Assembly (NCBI GenBank): GCA_964634385.1
Contig: CAZWIZ010000002.1
Span: 62,001-126,000, forward strand
DNA: 64,000 bases
Reading direction: 5' to 3'
DNA from: JAFGXW01 sp964634385
GTDB taxonomy: Bacteria > Bacillota_I > Bacilli_A > Izemoplasmatales > Izemoplasmataceae
Numbering within the stretch: position 1 is the first letter of the stretch; each line of letters begins with the position of its first letter. The notes beneath the pieces are model-generated. The model was not told the origin of the DNA, did not search any database, and saw nothing but the letters and a program-made list of their open reading frames with translations. A program made the position numbers and the translations under genes. Positions 24,293 to 32,436 of this stretch are shown in pieces.

Positions 24293-24322
24293 ATTATATC
24301 TTAATTTGTAAGCGTTTGTCAA
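24293..24322 (-). promoter_or_regulatory. Promoter of the lysine-fermentation operon with overlapping cre-like site
   Basis: Minus-strand TTGACA (24317-24322), 18-base spacer and TATAAT (24293-24298) give a consensus sigma-A promoter. A cre-like box TGTAAGCGTTTGTC (plus strand 24307-24320; 12 of 14 consensus positions) overlaps the -35 and spacer, a classic repressing position for CcpA. The operon thus seems to sense both lysine (riboswitch) and preferred sugars. Confidence 0.75.
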
Positions 24323-24393
24323 CCCTATTTATTTGTAGGAAAAAGAATTAATATTCTTTTATTAAAGAAAATAAATACAACTATTAAAAATTA

Positions 24394-25434
24394 TTATTTG
24401 GGGTCCACACTAAATTTAAACAAAGTTTTGTGATAATACTTTTCATTTTTTCTTAGAATACCATTATCAATTCCATTGATGTTTATCCCATTTGGTGGAA
24501 GTTGAGCTTCAAAACAAATTCCTAAATGTCTTTTGTTAATTACTCCAAATAATAGATCTGAGTTATTTGGATAATTATGTGTATATACTACAATAACTGG
24601 ATATGTTGTATATATCTTTAAAACTCTATGACTTACTTCATCTTTATATTTTACTTGTAGGCAATCAAATGAAACATTATCTAATATAAAAGGTTCATCT
24701 ATCCCTTTAGTTTTAAGATTATAAATACCATCATAAAAATTGTTTTTTATCTTTTTAAATTTCGTATAATCAAATCTTGTATTGATACTATCATCTATTT
24801 TATAAGGTATAAATTTAGTATTTAATTCCATATGTTTAGATGAGTTAACAAATAATTTATGATTTAGAATATCATTTTTCATATTACCTGATAAATTAAA
24901 ATAAGCATGATTTGTTAAATTCAATAAAGTATCTTCATCTGTTTCTCCAATGAATTCTATTAGTAGTTCTCCTTCTTTAACAGTATAGATAATCTTAATT
25001 ATTTGATTACCTGGATAAGAAGAATTTTCAGCATGTTTTTCTATTGTAAAAATTATTTTTGTTTCGTTTGGATTATCAATAATTTCATAACTAAAAAACT
25101 TAAAAGCAAAGCATTCTTTTCCGCCATGAAGATTTTCAGTCCCTAAAAAGTTTTTATCAAGTTTATATTTTTTGTTATTTATAGAAAAAGTAGCATTTTG
25201 AATTCTACCGCTTGTTGGTCCAATAATTGCGTTTAAATACATATCATTTTCTAAATATGATTCTAAATTTTGATACCCCATAATAACTGTTTCCATATTG
25301 CCTTTATTATCAGGAACAATAATGCTCATTATTGTAGCACCATAATCCATAAAGGTTATTTCTATATTTTTTTGTTTTACTTCGATAAAGGTGAATTTTT
25401 TATTATTTAATTGTTGAAAATTAACTGAGTACAT
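24394..25434 (-). CDS. galM: Aldose 1-epimerase (mutarotase)
   Basis: A 346-residue galactose mutarotase-like protein. Family marks include MSIIVPDNKGN, the RIQNATF segment (Arg), NLHGG with the first His, the catalytic His in LTNHAYFNLSG, the Asp/Glu region GIDEPFIL and the C-terminal catalytic Glu in GICFEAQLPPNGIN. It interconverts anomers of galactose or related hexoses. It overlaps the end of galT by 14 bases, forming a galT-galM unit. Confidence 0.92.
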   Translation of the reverse strand: MYSVNFQQLNNKKFTFIEVKQKNIEITFMDYGATIMSIIVPDNKGNMETVIMGYQNLESYLENDMYLNAIIGPTSGRIQNATFSINNKKYKLDKNFLGTENLHGGKECFAFKFFSYEIIDNPNETKIIFTIEKHAENSSYPGNQIIKIIYTVKEGELLIEFIGETDEDTLLNLTNHAYFNLSGNMKNDILNHKLFVNSSKHMELNTKFIPYKIDDSINTRFDYTKFKKIKNNFYDGIYNLKTKGIDEPFILDNVSFDCLQVKYKDEVSHRVLKIYTTYPVIVVYTHNYPNNSDLLFGVINKRHLGICFEAQLPPNGININGIDNGILRKNEKYYHKTLFKFSVDPK

Positions 25435-26908
25435 CTCTTAATTCCTTAGTAAATTTATTAAACTGAATAATTCCTTTTTCTGTTTGTTTGAAAACACCAG
25501 AATCTTCAATACATTTAACAAATTTTAAAGTTACTTCATCTTCAATAAATTTATCGATATTTTCTCCATTATATTTACTATTTAAATATTTTACCCAATC
25601 TTTATGAACACTATATTCATTAGGTAATTCTTGTTTATTTGTAATAACTCTCTTTATTACTTCTAATTCATCCTTTAATCTAGGCGGTAAAACGGCTAAT
25701 CCCATAACTTCAATTAAGCCAATATTTTCTTTTTTTATGTGGTGATTTTCTGGATGCGGGTGAAAAACACCTAATGGATACTTTTTACTTGTAATATTAT
25801 TTCTTAAAGCAATATCTAATACGTAAATATCATTATTCTTTCTAGCTATAGGAGTAATTGCGTTATGAGATTTATCTGTAAAGGAAACTATCCCTGCTTC
25901 TTCATCGTTATAACTTTCCCAAAGCTTAAATAATTTGTCGGCAGCATTTATTATTATTTTTTTATTTTTCGATTCTAATCTTATAACACTTAAAGGCCAA
26001 TATAATTGTTTAATTGTAAGATTATTTAAATTATATTCAGATAATATTTTTGCTGATTCAATCGGGAAATTATATCTTCCTCCTTGATAATGTTCATGAC
26101 TAAGAATAGAACCACCAACAATAGGAAGTCCAGCATTTGATCCTAGAAAATAATGGGGTAATATATCAACAAAATCAAATAATCTTCTAAATGTATCAAC
26201 TGTTACTTTCATTGGAACGTGTTCTTTCTTAAGAACAATTGAATGTTCATTATAGTAAACATAAGGTGAATACTGAAGATAAAAATCTTCATTATTTAAC
26301 ACCACATGAACAATACGATGGTTTGTTCTTCCTGGGCTTGATGAAGAGCCAAAGAAACCTACTTGTTCTTTACATAATAAACATTTTGGATATGTATTAC
26401 TTTTAACATTACTTAAATCCATAATATCTCTTGGGTCTTTTTCAGGCTTACTAAGGTTTATTGTTATATCTAAAATACCATATGAAGTTTCTGATTTCCA
26501 AACGATGTTTTTAGAAATTCTTGATGTTTTAATATAATTACTTTTTTTAGAAAGATTATAAAAGTAATCAGTTGCTTTTTCAGGATTTTTTATTAATAAA
26601 TTATTAAAATTATCATTAATTGTTGAAGGTCTAGGAATAAAAAGATTCATTATTGTTGCTTCAAATTGATCTCTTTTAATAATAGTATTAATTAAGAATT
26701 TTTTTTGTTTAAAAGCAAAATCTAATAATGGCGTTAAATAGTTTGATGGTTCCTCTACACTTTCATACTCAATATCGTAATCAATATATGTTTCTAACCC
26801 TAATAAACAAAGTAATCTATTAACCACATAATCATAATCCTCAATAGTGATTAATCCTTTATCAATGCCATATAAACACAATCTTTTAATATCTTTATAT
26901 ATTTTCAT
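25421..26908 (-). CDS. galT: UDP-glucose-hexose-1-phosphate uridylyltransferase, class II
   Basis: A 495-residue GalT of the long Gram-positive class II. Signature elements are PKCLLCKEQVGFFGSSSSPGRTNHRIV, YYNEHSIVLKKEHVPM, SNAGLPIVGGSILSHEHYQGGRYNFP (His-rich active site region) and VFHPHPENHHIKKENIGLIEVMGLAVLP. The ATG at 26908 is preferred, since AAGGA is 11 bases before it and a possible start four codons upstream touches that site. It exchanges UMP between UDP-glucose and galactose-1-phosphate in the Leloir pathway. galK and galE are absent here. A 37-codon ORF ends just inside its start. Confidence 0.92.
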   Translation of the reverse strand: MKIYKDIKRLCLYGIDKGLITIEDYDYVVNRLLCLLGLETYIDYDIEYESVEEPSNYLTPLLDFAFKQKKFLINTIIKRDQFEATIMNLFIPRPSTINDNFNNLLIKNPEKATDYFYNLSKKSNYIKTSRISKNIVWKSETSYGILDITINLSKPEKDPRDIMDLSNVKSNTYPKCLLCKEQVGFFGSSSSPGRTNHRIVHVVLNNEDFYLQYSPYVYYNEHSIVLKKEHVPMKVTVDTFRRLFDFVDILPHYFLGSNAGLPIVGGSILSHEHYQGGRYNFPIESAKILSEYNLNNLTIKQLYWPLSVIRLESKNKKIIINAADKLFKLWESYNDEEAGIVSFTDKSHNAITPIARKNNDIYVLDIALRNNITSKKYPLGVFHPHPENHHIKKENIGLIEVMGLAVLPPRLKDELEVIKRVITNKQELPNEYSVHKDWVKYLNSKYNGENIDKFIEDEVTLKFVKCIEDSGVFKQTEKGIIQFNKFTKELRDVLS

Positions 26909-27008
26909 TTTTATTACCATCCTTATTTGAACTATAAGATATCCACATTAAACCAAGTAATTTAATAAAATTACCAATTCCTCTATCATTAATAACACTA
27001 ATATTCAT
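26895..27008 (-). CDS. Possible 37-residue ORF translationally coupled to galT
   Basis: An ATG at 27008 with an ideal TAGGAGG 9 bases upstream opens a 37-codon frame (starting MNISVINDRGIGNFIKLLG, ending NKDGNKNENI). It overlaps the first codons of galT. The ribosome site here is better than galT's own, suggesting a leader ORF whose translation delivers ribosomes to galT. No homology recognised; it could also be the stub of a lost gene. Confidence 0.5.
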   Translation of the reverse strand: MNISVINDRGIGNFIKLLGLMWISYSSNKDGNKNENI

Positions 27009-27976
27009 AAGATGTTTCCTCCTACATTTCTATGACTATTTTGTTTCATAATCTTCCTAATTTTAATTATACACAAAACAACTAATTTCTATATGTTCGA
27101 AAAAGGGTTTAGAGCATTTCTATAAAATCAAGTTTTAGGGTATTATTGTTTTATACAGGTTAAAATGTATTACATATTTTATCCAAAGTATTTGTTAATT
27201 TATGAAGTTATAAATCTATTAATATAAATAATAAAGACGAAATTAAACTATACTAATTGTTATTATATAGGCATTTATTGCAATTTACAGAAAAATGAAT
27301 ACAACTATATATTATATGAATATAGATAATTAATTTACAATTATAATATAACATATATTTACATCTTTGTCCTTGATTATTTTGATAATTCTCGATTATT
27401 TGTAATGGTCAATAATCAATAATTATTCTAAAATTTAATGTTATTAATAAATATTTTTAACTAAATTAGAAAGTAAATATAAAGACCTTAGTATATTCAA
27501 GAACTCCAGCAATCCAGATTCAAGAGAGTCTGAATTACTTTTTCTATAAAATATTTATAGATTCTATTTTTGAGATCACTATCTTACTAAATTTACGAAG
27601 TCCAAATTTAAATCGAGATTGGAATTCTGTACATATATGTATTGCCAATTAAAATCTCGTTTTTTAAAAAATAATGTATTTTTTGATTTTTTGTATTTTT
27701 TTTTGAATTTAATTATTGATCATCTAAAAAACTTGTTTTTCATAATAATATATTTTTGATAAGTTTTTGAAAATCCAAAACAAAATATATTGGTTTTTTT
27801 GGAAATCAATATCCAGAATTTTCTACGCTTTAATTTCGTCTTTTTCAAAATCTATATACGTATCTATTTACGTTAACTTTACAATTACTAATTGTTTTAA
27901 TAATCATTTTCAAAATATGAGTTATATTAGCAACGCTATTTCAATCATATTCAATTATAATACGGTAGGTAAAATT
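27009..27976. other. Gene-poor AT-rich spacer
   Basis: About 970 bases between lacI-type regulator and the galT leader with no convincing coding frame. Apart from a probable -10 (TATAAT) upstream of the 37-codon ORF and the stem-loop at 27614-27666, I see only AT-rich sequence and an imperfect hairpin near 27517-27534 (CAGATTC-AAGA-GAGTCTG). A 72-codon frame at 27767-27985 has no ribosome site and composition like noncoding DNA. Confidence 0.5.
27614..27666 (+). terminator. Orphan terminator-like stem-loop
   Basis: CGAGATT...AATT (27614-27626) pairs with AATT..AATCTCG (27647-27659), enclosing the palindrome TACATATATGTA, followed by T7 on the plus strand. It has terminator shape but no plus-strand gene lies upstream for more than 17 kb; it could end a small untranslated RNA from the spacer or be a relic. 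Confidence 0.45.
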
Positions 27977-28975
27977 TTACTTTAATGATTGTCTAATAAT
28001 CAATTTCGTTGGGATTACTTTCTTAATAGATATATCTCTTCCTTCAATTATTTCTATTAATGAATTAAGGGCTTGCTCTCCCATAAATTTCGTATAAACA
28101 CGAATTGTAGACAATGGAGGTGAAGTATAGTTTGACGATGGATTGTCATTAAATCCAATGATAGAAATATCTGATGGAACACTCAAATCTTTTTCATGAA
28201 TGGCTCTAAGAGCACCGAGCGCGATACTATCGTTTGCGCAAAAATATACATTGGCTCTATCATCATTCATCAAAGCTTTTTTCATTAAAACGTATCCAGA
28301 TTCACTAGTAAATGATCCGATATGAATATACTTAGTATTTAACAAGTTTTTCTGAAATAAATAATCTCTAAAAACCAATTCTCTTCTTTCGCCAAGTCTT
28401 ACATTTTTACTAATATATTCCATTCCACCGATATAACCTATTTTTTTATATCCACTTTTAATTAGATGTCTTAAAACATTTTTAACCGCATGGTTAAAGT
28501 CAATAACAACACTATCAAATAGGTTCTCATCTGGACTCGAATCAACAAACACAATATTTTTCGTTATCTTTTTAAATTGATTTATTTGTAATAATGAAAA
28601 TTTGCCTATACATATTACTCCATCATAATATTTATCAGGTGAAAATATATATTTCCCATCTTGTTTGTATAATAAAACAGTATCAATGCCGCCCTTTACA
28701 GCCAATTGCTGAATCCCTCTTCTAATTTGCATATAATAAGGATCATCTAACTCTTCTTTTATATCATACCAATGAATTATCGCTATATTGTATTTATTTT
28801 TAGAAATAATATTAGGTCTATTTCTTGGAGTTTTATAATTCATTCTTACTGCTGTATCAACAATTTTCTTTCTTAGTTCTTCACTAACACTTAATGTTTT
28901 ATCTTGATTAAGAACTCTTGAAATCGTTGTTATTGAAACCCCTAATTTTTCTGCAATATTTTTTAGTGTTACCAT
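27977..28975 (-). CDS. LacI/GalR-family transcriptional regulator
   Basis: A 332-residue regulator with an N-terminal LacI HTH (TLKNIAEKLGVSITTISRVLNQ), hinge helix region and a periplasmic-binding-like sugar domain ending SIIGFNDNPSSNYTSPPLSTIRV. It lies upstream of galT-galM in the same orientation and is a natural candidate regulator of galactose genes, but the effector cannot be read from sequence. It is short of the CcpA signature, and ccpA itself was not seen in the window. AGGTG precedes the ATG. A long palindrome covers its promoter (28995-29029). Confidence 0.9.
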   Translation of the reverse strand: MVTLKNIAEKLGVSITTISRVLNQDKTLSVSEELRKKIVDTAVRMNYKTPRNRPNIISKNKYNIAIIHWYDIKEELDDPYYMQIRRGIQQLAVKGGIDTVLLYKQDGKYIFSPDKYYDGVICIGKFSLLQINQFKKITKNIVFVDSSPDENLFDSVVIDFNHAVKNVLRHLIKSGYKKIGYIGGMEYISKNVRLGERRELVFRDYLFQKNLLNTKYIHIGSFTSESGYVLMKKALMNDDRANVYFCANDSIALGALRAIHEKDLSVPSDISIIGFNDNPSSNYTSPPLSTIRVYTKFMGEQALNSLIEIIEGRDISIKKVIPTKLIIRQSLK

Positions 28976-28994
28976 CTAATCACCTCAATAAAAA

Positions 28995-29029
28995 TCTTCA
29001 GTAAAATTATACCATAATTTTACTGAAGA
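28995..29029. promoter_or_regulatory. 35-bp near-perfect palindrome over lacI-type promoter (terminator and possible operator)
   Basis: Two perfect 16-base arms (28995-29010 and 29014-29029; TCTTCAGTAAAATTAT and its complement) are separated by three bases. Read on the minus strand the hairpin is followed by TTTTTATT and can terminate the exonuclease transcript. Its second arm also contains TATAAT preceded by a TG-type extension, a probable -10 for the regulator gene. The element may therefore be terminator, promoter and operator at once. Confidence 0.65.
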
Positions 29030-29039
29030 AAAAAGTATT

Positions 29040-29921
29040 TTATTTATATGCACTCAAATTTACTACTCTTTTTAAATTCAAAACTTCTTTAAATCCATTA
29101 TAAATTTGGTATGTAGCATATGCATCTTCTAAAGCATCATGAACTTGATCATTATCTGGATCAGAATAAATCTTTAAAGCATTAAATAATCCTAAATCAT
29201 TTTTCAAATTAAAATAATTTTTATGTAATTTTAATAGATTTATATATCTTGTTTTCATTTTTAACGTTGGAAATTTATTAATTTTATATGATTCTCTTAA
29301 CGCCAAAAAATCATTTCTTCCCCAAACTATAATAGCTGGCGAATATTTTTTAACCACTTCTTTAAAATGAACATAAAATTGTTTGTATTCTATCCCGTTA
29401 TCTACGTCATATTGCGATATTTCTAAAAATTTGAGCGTTCTTTTTGTTAGCTTTTTATGTATAGTTGGTTTAATAATTTCAGAATATTTCTCAATAACAT
29501 TATTGTTTTCATCCACTAAATAATATCCAACTTGAATAATTTCTTGTTTAAAATTCTTATCTTGTCTGTATGGATGCATTGACATTTCAAGATCTAAAAA
29601 CATTTTCACTTTTAAACTATTGATTAAATTCTTAGTTCCATTTTTTATATTTTCAATATCATAATATACTATGTTTTTTCTATGTCTAATTTCAACAATT
29701 TTAATAACATACTTAATATTACTAACTTTTCTTCCTTTATATATTCTTCTTCCATCTTCAATAACAAATTGAAGGAATCGAGAAATAGCAAGATATTTTC
29801 CTACTTTATTTACCATAGATCTCTGTAAATAAAAGAATAATACTTGCTTTCTAACTTTGATCGATATAATTCTATCTTCTTCATCTATACATAATATTCT
29901 TCCACTAATAATTTTTTCCAT
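29040..29921 (-). CDS. DnaQ-like (DEDDh) 3'-5' exonuclease-domain protein
   Basis: A 293-residue protein whose C-terminal ~190 residues form a DEDDh exonuclease: D110-x-E112 in FLDLEMS, the middle Asp in WGRNDFLAL, and HDALEDAYATY supplying the final His and Asp. The N-terminal 100 residues are basic beta-strand-rich sequence of unknown kind, perhaps nucleic-acid binding. The ATG at 29921 is chosen for the AGGTGG 4 bases upstream. Substrate (DNA repair or RNA trimming) is open. It follows uvrC by 29 bases in the same orientation. Confidence 0.8.
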   Translation of the reverse strand: MEKIISGRILCIDEEDRIISIKVRKQVLFFYLQRSMVNKVGKYLAISRFLQFVIEDGRRIYKGRKVSNIKYVIKIVEIRHRKNIVYYDIENIKNGTKNLINSLKVKMFLDLEMSMHPYRQDKNFKQEIIQVGYYLVDENNNVIEKYSEIIKPTIHKKLTKRTLKFLEISQYDVDNGIEYKQFYVHFKEVVKKYSPAIIVWGRNDFLALRESYKINKFPTLKMKTRYINLLKLHKNYFNLKNDLGLFNALKIYSDPDNDQVHDALEDAYATYQIYNGFKEVLNLKRVVNLSAYK

Positions 29922-29950
29922 TTTACCACCTATCACATTATATCATACAT

Positions 29951-31708
29951 TTATTCATCTTTTAACTTATTGATTAGATTTTGCGCTATCTTCTTAGAAA
30001 TACCTAATTCATTCAGCTCTTCAATCGTTGCTAATTTTATTAAATTCACTGATTTATATTTCATTAATAATTTTCTTTTTGTTACAACTCCTACTCCTTC
30101 AATATTATCTAAAATAGAATTATAAATACCTTTACTTCTTATTTGTTTATGGTAATTTACCGCAAAACGATGCGCTTCATCTTGTATTCTTGTTAATAAA
30201 TGAAATACATTTGATGTTTTCTTTATTTCTATTTTTTCAAGATTTTGATTTAATAGATATTCCGTTTGATGTTTATCACTTTTTACAAGTCCAGCAATTG
30301 AAACATTCATTTCAAGATCATTTAAAATCTCTTTCGCAGCATTAATTTGTTGAATACCTCCATCTACAATTATAAGATCTGGTACTCTCAAATTTTCTAA
30401 AAGAACACGATAATATCTTCGATATATTACCTCTTTCATAGCATGATAATCTGAACCTTTATTATCTAAAGATTTTATTTTATACTTTCGATAATCTTTT
30501 TTTGAAGGTTTTCCATTCACAAAAACAACCATACTAGAAACAGCATTAGTTCCAAATAAACTAGAATTATCAAAAGCTTCAATTACATAAGGTGAACTAA
30601 TCTTTAAAAGTTTTCCTAATTGATCAACCGATTTAATAGTTCTATCTATTTCTCTTTTCACTATTTCTGTTTTTTGAATTAAAGCCTCTTTAGCATTTAA
30701 AACCGCTAAACTTAAAAGACGATATTTGTCTCCTTTTTGAGGCTTATAAAACTTAGTATCTAGGTATTGTTCTAATGTACTAGTATTTAGTTCAAAAGAA
30801 ATAAAAATCTCTTTAGGGACAATGTTTTTACTATAAAACTGTGCAATGTAATCTTCAATAGATTTGAATGGATCAGAATAATACTCAAAAAGAGATTGAT
30901 GTCTTGCAGATATTTTTCCATTTCTAACAAAGAAGATTTCAATAGATATAAAATACTCATTATAATAATATCCTATAATATCTCTGTCTTTTAAATCATT
31001 AAGATTAATCTTTTGTTTATTTGTTGTTGTTTTAATATTATTTATTATATTACGATATTCTAAAGCTTTTTCATATTCTAGTTTTTCACTAGCAATATTC
31101 ATTTTTTCTTCTAATGAACTTAAAACTTTTTTAATATCTCCTTTTAAAAACTTTTTAATGTCCGTTATGATTGTACCATAATCTTCCTTTGTTACGTTAT
31201 TAATACATGGAGCTAAGCATTGATCCATGTGATAATAAAGACATTCTTGTTTTGGTAATATCGTACATTTTCTTAATGGATAAATCTTATTTAAAAGTTT
31301 AACTGTTTCTCTCGCGGCGTTCACATTTGGATAGGGACCAAAAAAGTTTTTGGATTTTTTAGTTATTTTTCTTGTTACTACTAATTTTGGATGGTTTTCA
31401 TTAGTAATTTCGATATAAGGATAAGTCTTATCATCAGTAAGCATTATATTATAACGAGGATTAAACTTTTTAATCAAATTAAGTTCAAGTAATAACGCAT
31501 CTAATTCGGTATGAGTAACAATATATTCAACATCTGCAATATTAAAAACAAGACGGCTTGTTTTAATATCATGACTTCCTGTAAAATATGAAGCTACTCT
31601 CTTTTTAAGATTTTTTGCTTTACCAACGTAAATAATAACTCCATCTTTATTTTTGAATTGATATGATCCCGGTAAAGAAGGTACTGTTTTCAGTTTTTCT
31701 TCAAACAT
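29951..31708 (-). CDS. uvrC: Excinuclease ABC subunit C
   Basis: UvrC makes both incisions in nucleotide excision repair. The 585-residue protein has the N-terminal GIY-YIG-like nuclease (GSYQFKNKDGVIIYVGKAKNLKKRV), the Cys-rich CLYYHMDQCLAPC segment, a UVR helix pair binding UvrB, the RNase H-like nuclease with EAFDNSS and DGGIQQINAA, and C-terminal helix-hairpin-helix motifs. Weak ribosome site; tetR ends four bases upstream, suggesting coupling. uvrA and uvrB are not in the window. Confidence 0.96.
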   Translation of the reverse strand: MFEEKLKTVPSLPGSYQFKNKDGVIIYVGKAKNLKKRVASYFTGSHDIKTSRLVFNIADVEYIVTHTELDALLLELNLIKKFNPRYNIMLTDDKTYPYIEITNENHPKLVVTRKITKKSKNFFGPYPNVNAARETVKLLNKIYPLRKCTILPKQECLYYHMDQCLAPCINNVTKEDYGTIITDIKKFLKGDIKKVLSSLEEKMNIASEKLEYEKALEYRNIINNIKTTTNKQKINLNDLKDRDIIGYYYNEYFISIEIFFVRNGKISARHQSLFEYYSDPFKSIEDYIAQFYSKNIVPKEIFISFELNTSTLEQYLDTKFYKPQKGDKYRLLSLAVLNAKEALIQKTEIVKREIDRTIKSVDQLGKLLKISSPYVIEAFDNSSLFGTNAVSSMVVFVNGKPSKKDYRKYKIKSLDNKGSDYHAMKEVIYRRYYRVLLENLRVPDLIIVDGGIQQINAAKEILNDLEMNVSIAGLVKSDKHQTEYLLNQNLEKIEIKKTSNVFHLLTRIQDEAHRFAVNYHKQIRSKGIYNSILDNIEGVGVVTKRKLLMKYKSVNLIKLATIEELNELGISKKIAQNLINKLKDE

Positions 31709-31712
31709 ATTA

Positions 31713-32312
31713 TCACGTATTATTTAATTCTGATTTATCTCTAAATAAAGCTATATATATACTTTTAAATGCAGATAAAAATATTTTAGATAGTTCAGAA
31801 GACGTTTCCTCTTTTCCACCTTTGTGCCATCTCGACAATAAAACCCAAGCAGATGAAGCTACTATTTCCATTGTATATGCTTCTGTTTTTTTATTTACAT
31901 AGACTAATGAATAAAATTGTTCTCTTCTAATATTTATTAATTTTAATATTCCGGAAACCATTAAATATTCTAATTTAGTTTTGATAACTGTATCCATTAA
32001 TTTTTCAGCTTCATCAACGTGTTCAAAAAAACTTTGAATGAAAAATAGTTCATCTTCTTCACCACTTACAACTGTATGATCTTGAAGTGACAAATAGAAA
32101 TTCTCAAAAAAAACTCTCACTTTAATTTTAACAATATCATTTTTTGTACTAAAATTACGGTAAAATGTCGCTCTTGAAATACCTGCTTTTTTTATTATTT
32201 CAGATATTCTTATATCAGCATAATTATTTATTCTCAAAAGTTGATACAACGCTTCAAAGCACCATTCTCTAGTGTATTTAACTCTCATGTCTACTTTCTC
32301 AATTTGATACAT
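31713..32312 (-). CDS. TetR-family regulator
   Basis: A 199-residue protein with a TetR-type HTH at residues ~20-55 (INNYADIRISEIIKKAGISRATFYRNFSTKNDIVK) and an all-helical ligand domain. It is divergent from the RND transporter, with a 124-base shared control region, so it most likely represses that pump and itself. AAGGAGGG precedes the ATG. uvrC follows by four bases, which may place uvrC partly under the same promoter. Confidence 0.9.
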   Translation of the reverse strand: MYQIEKVDMRVKYTREWCFEALYQLLRINNYADIRISEIIKKAGISRATFYRNFSTKNDIVKIKVRVFFENFYLSLQDHTVVSGEEDELFFIQSFFEHVDEAEKLMDTVIKTKLEYLMVSGILKLINIRREQFYSLVYVNKKTEAYTMEIVASSAWVLLSRWHKGGKEETSSELSKIFLSAFKSIYIALFRDKSELNNT

Positions 32313-32436
32313 AATAACCCTCCTTGTGTCATATAAATTGAAATTATTGAATTCTTTATAATTCTATAATAACATAAACTATAATATGATACAAATGTAG
32401 CACATTTATATATATGTATGAAAAGAGGTTTTTTGT
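32313..32436. promoter_or_regulatory. Divergent tetR/RND control region
   Basis: The region carries a TATAAT at 32380-32385 for the transporter and an imperfect 20-base palindrome ATGATACAAATGTAGCACAT at 32387-32405, directly after that -10, where a TetR dimer could block transcription. Operator assignment is inference; symmetry is partial. Confidence 0.4.

Noticed and set aside
27767..27985. 72-codon plus-strand frame in the gal spacer
   Set aside because: No Shine-Dalgarno, Phe/Ile/Asn/Ser composition of random AT-rich DNA, and it runs into the end of the LacI-type gene.
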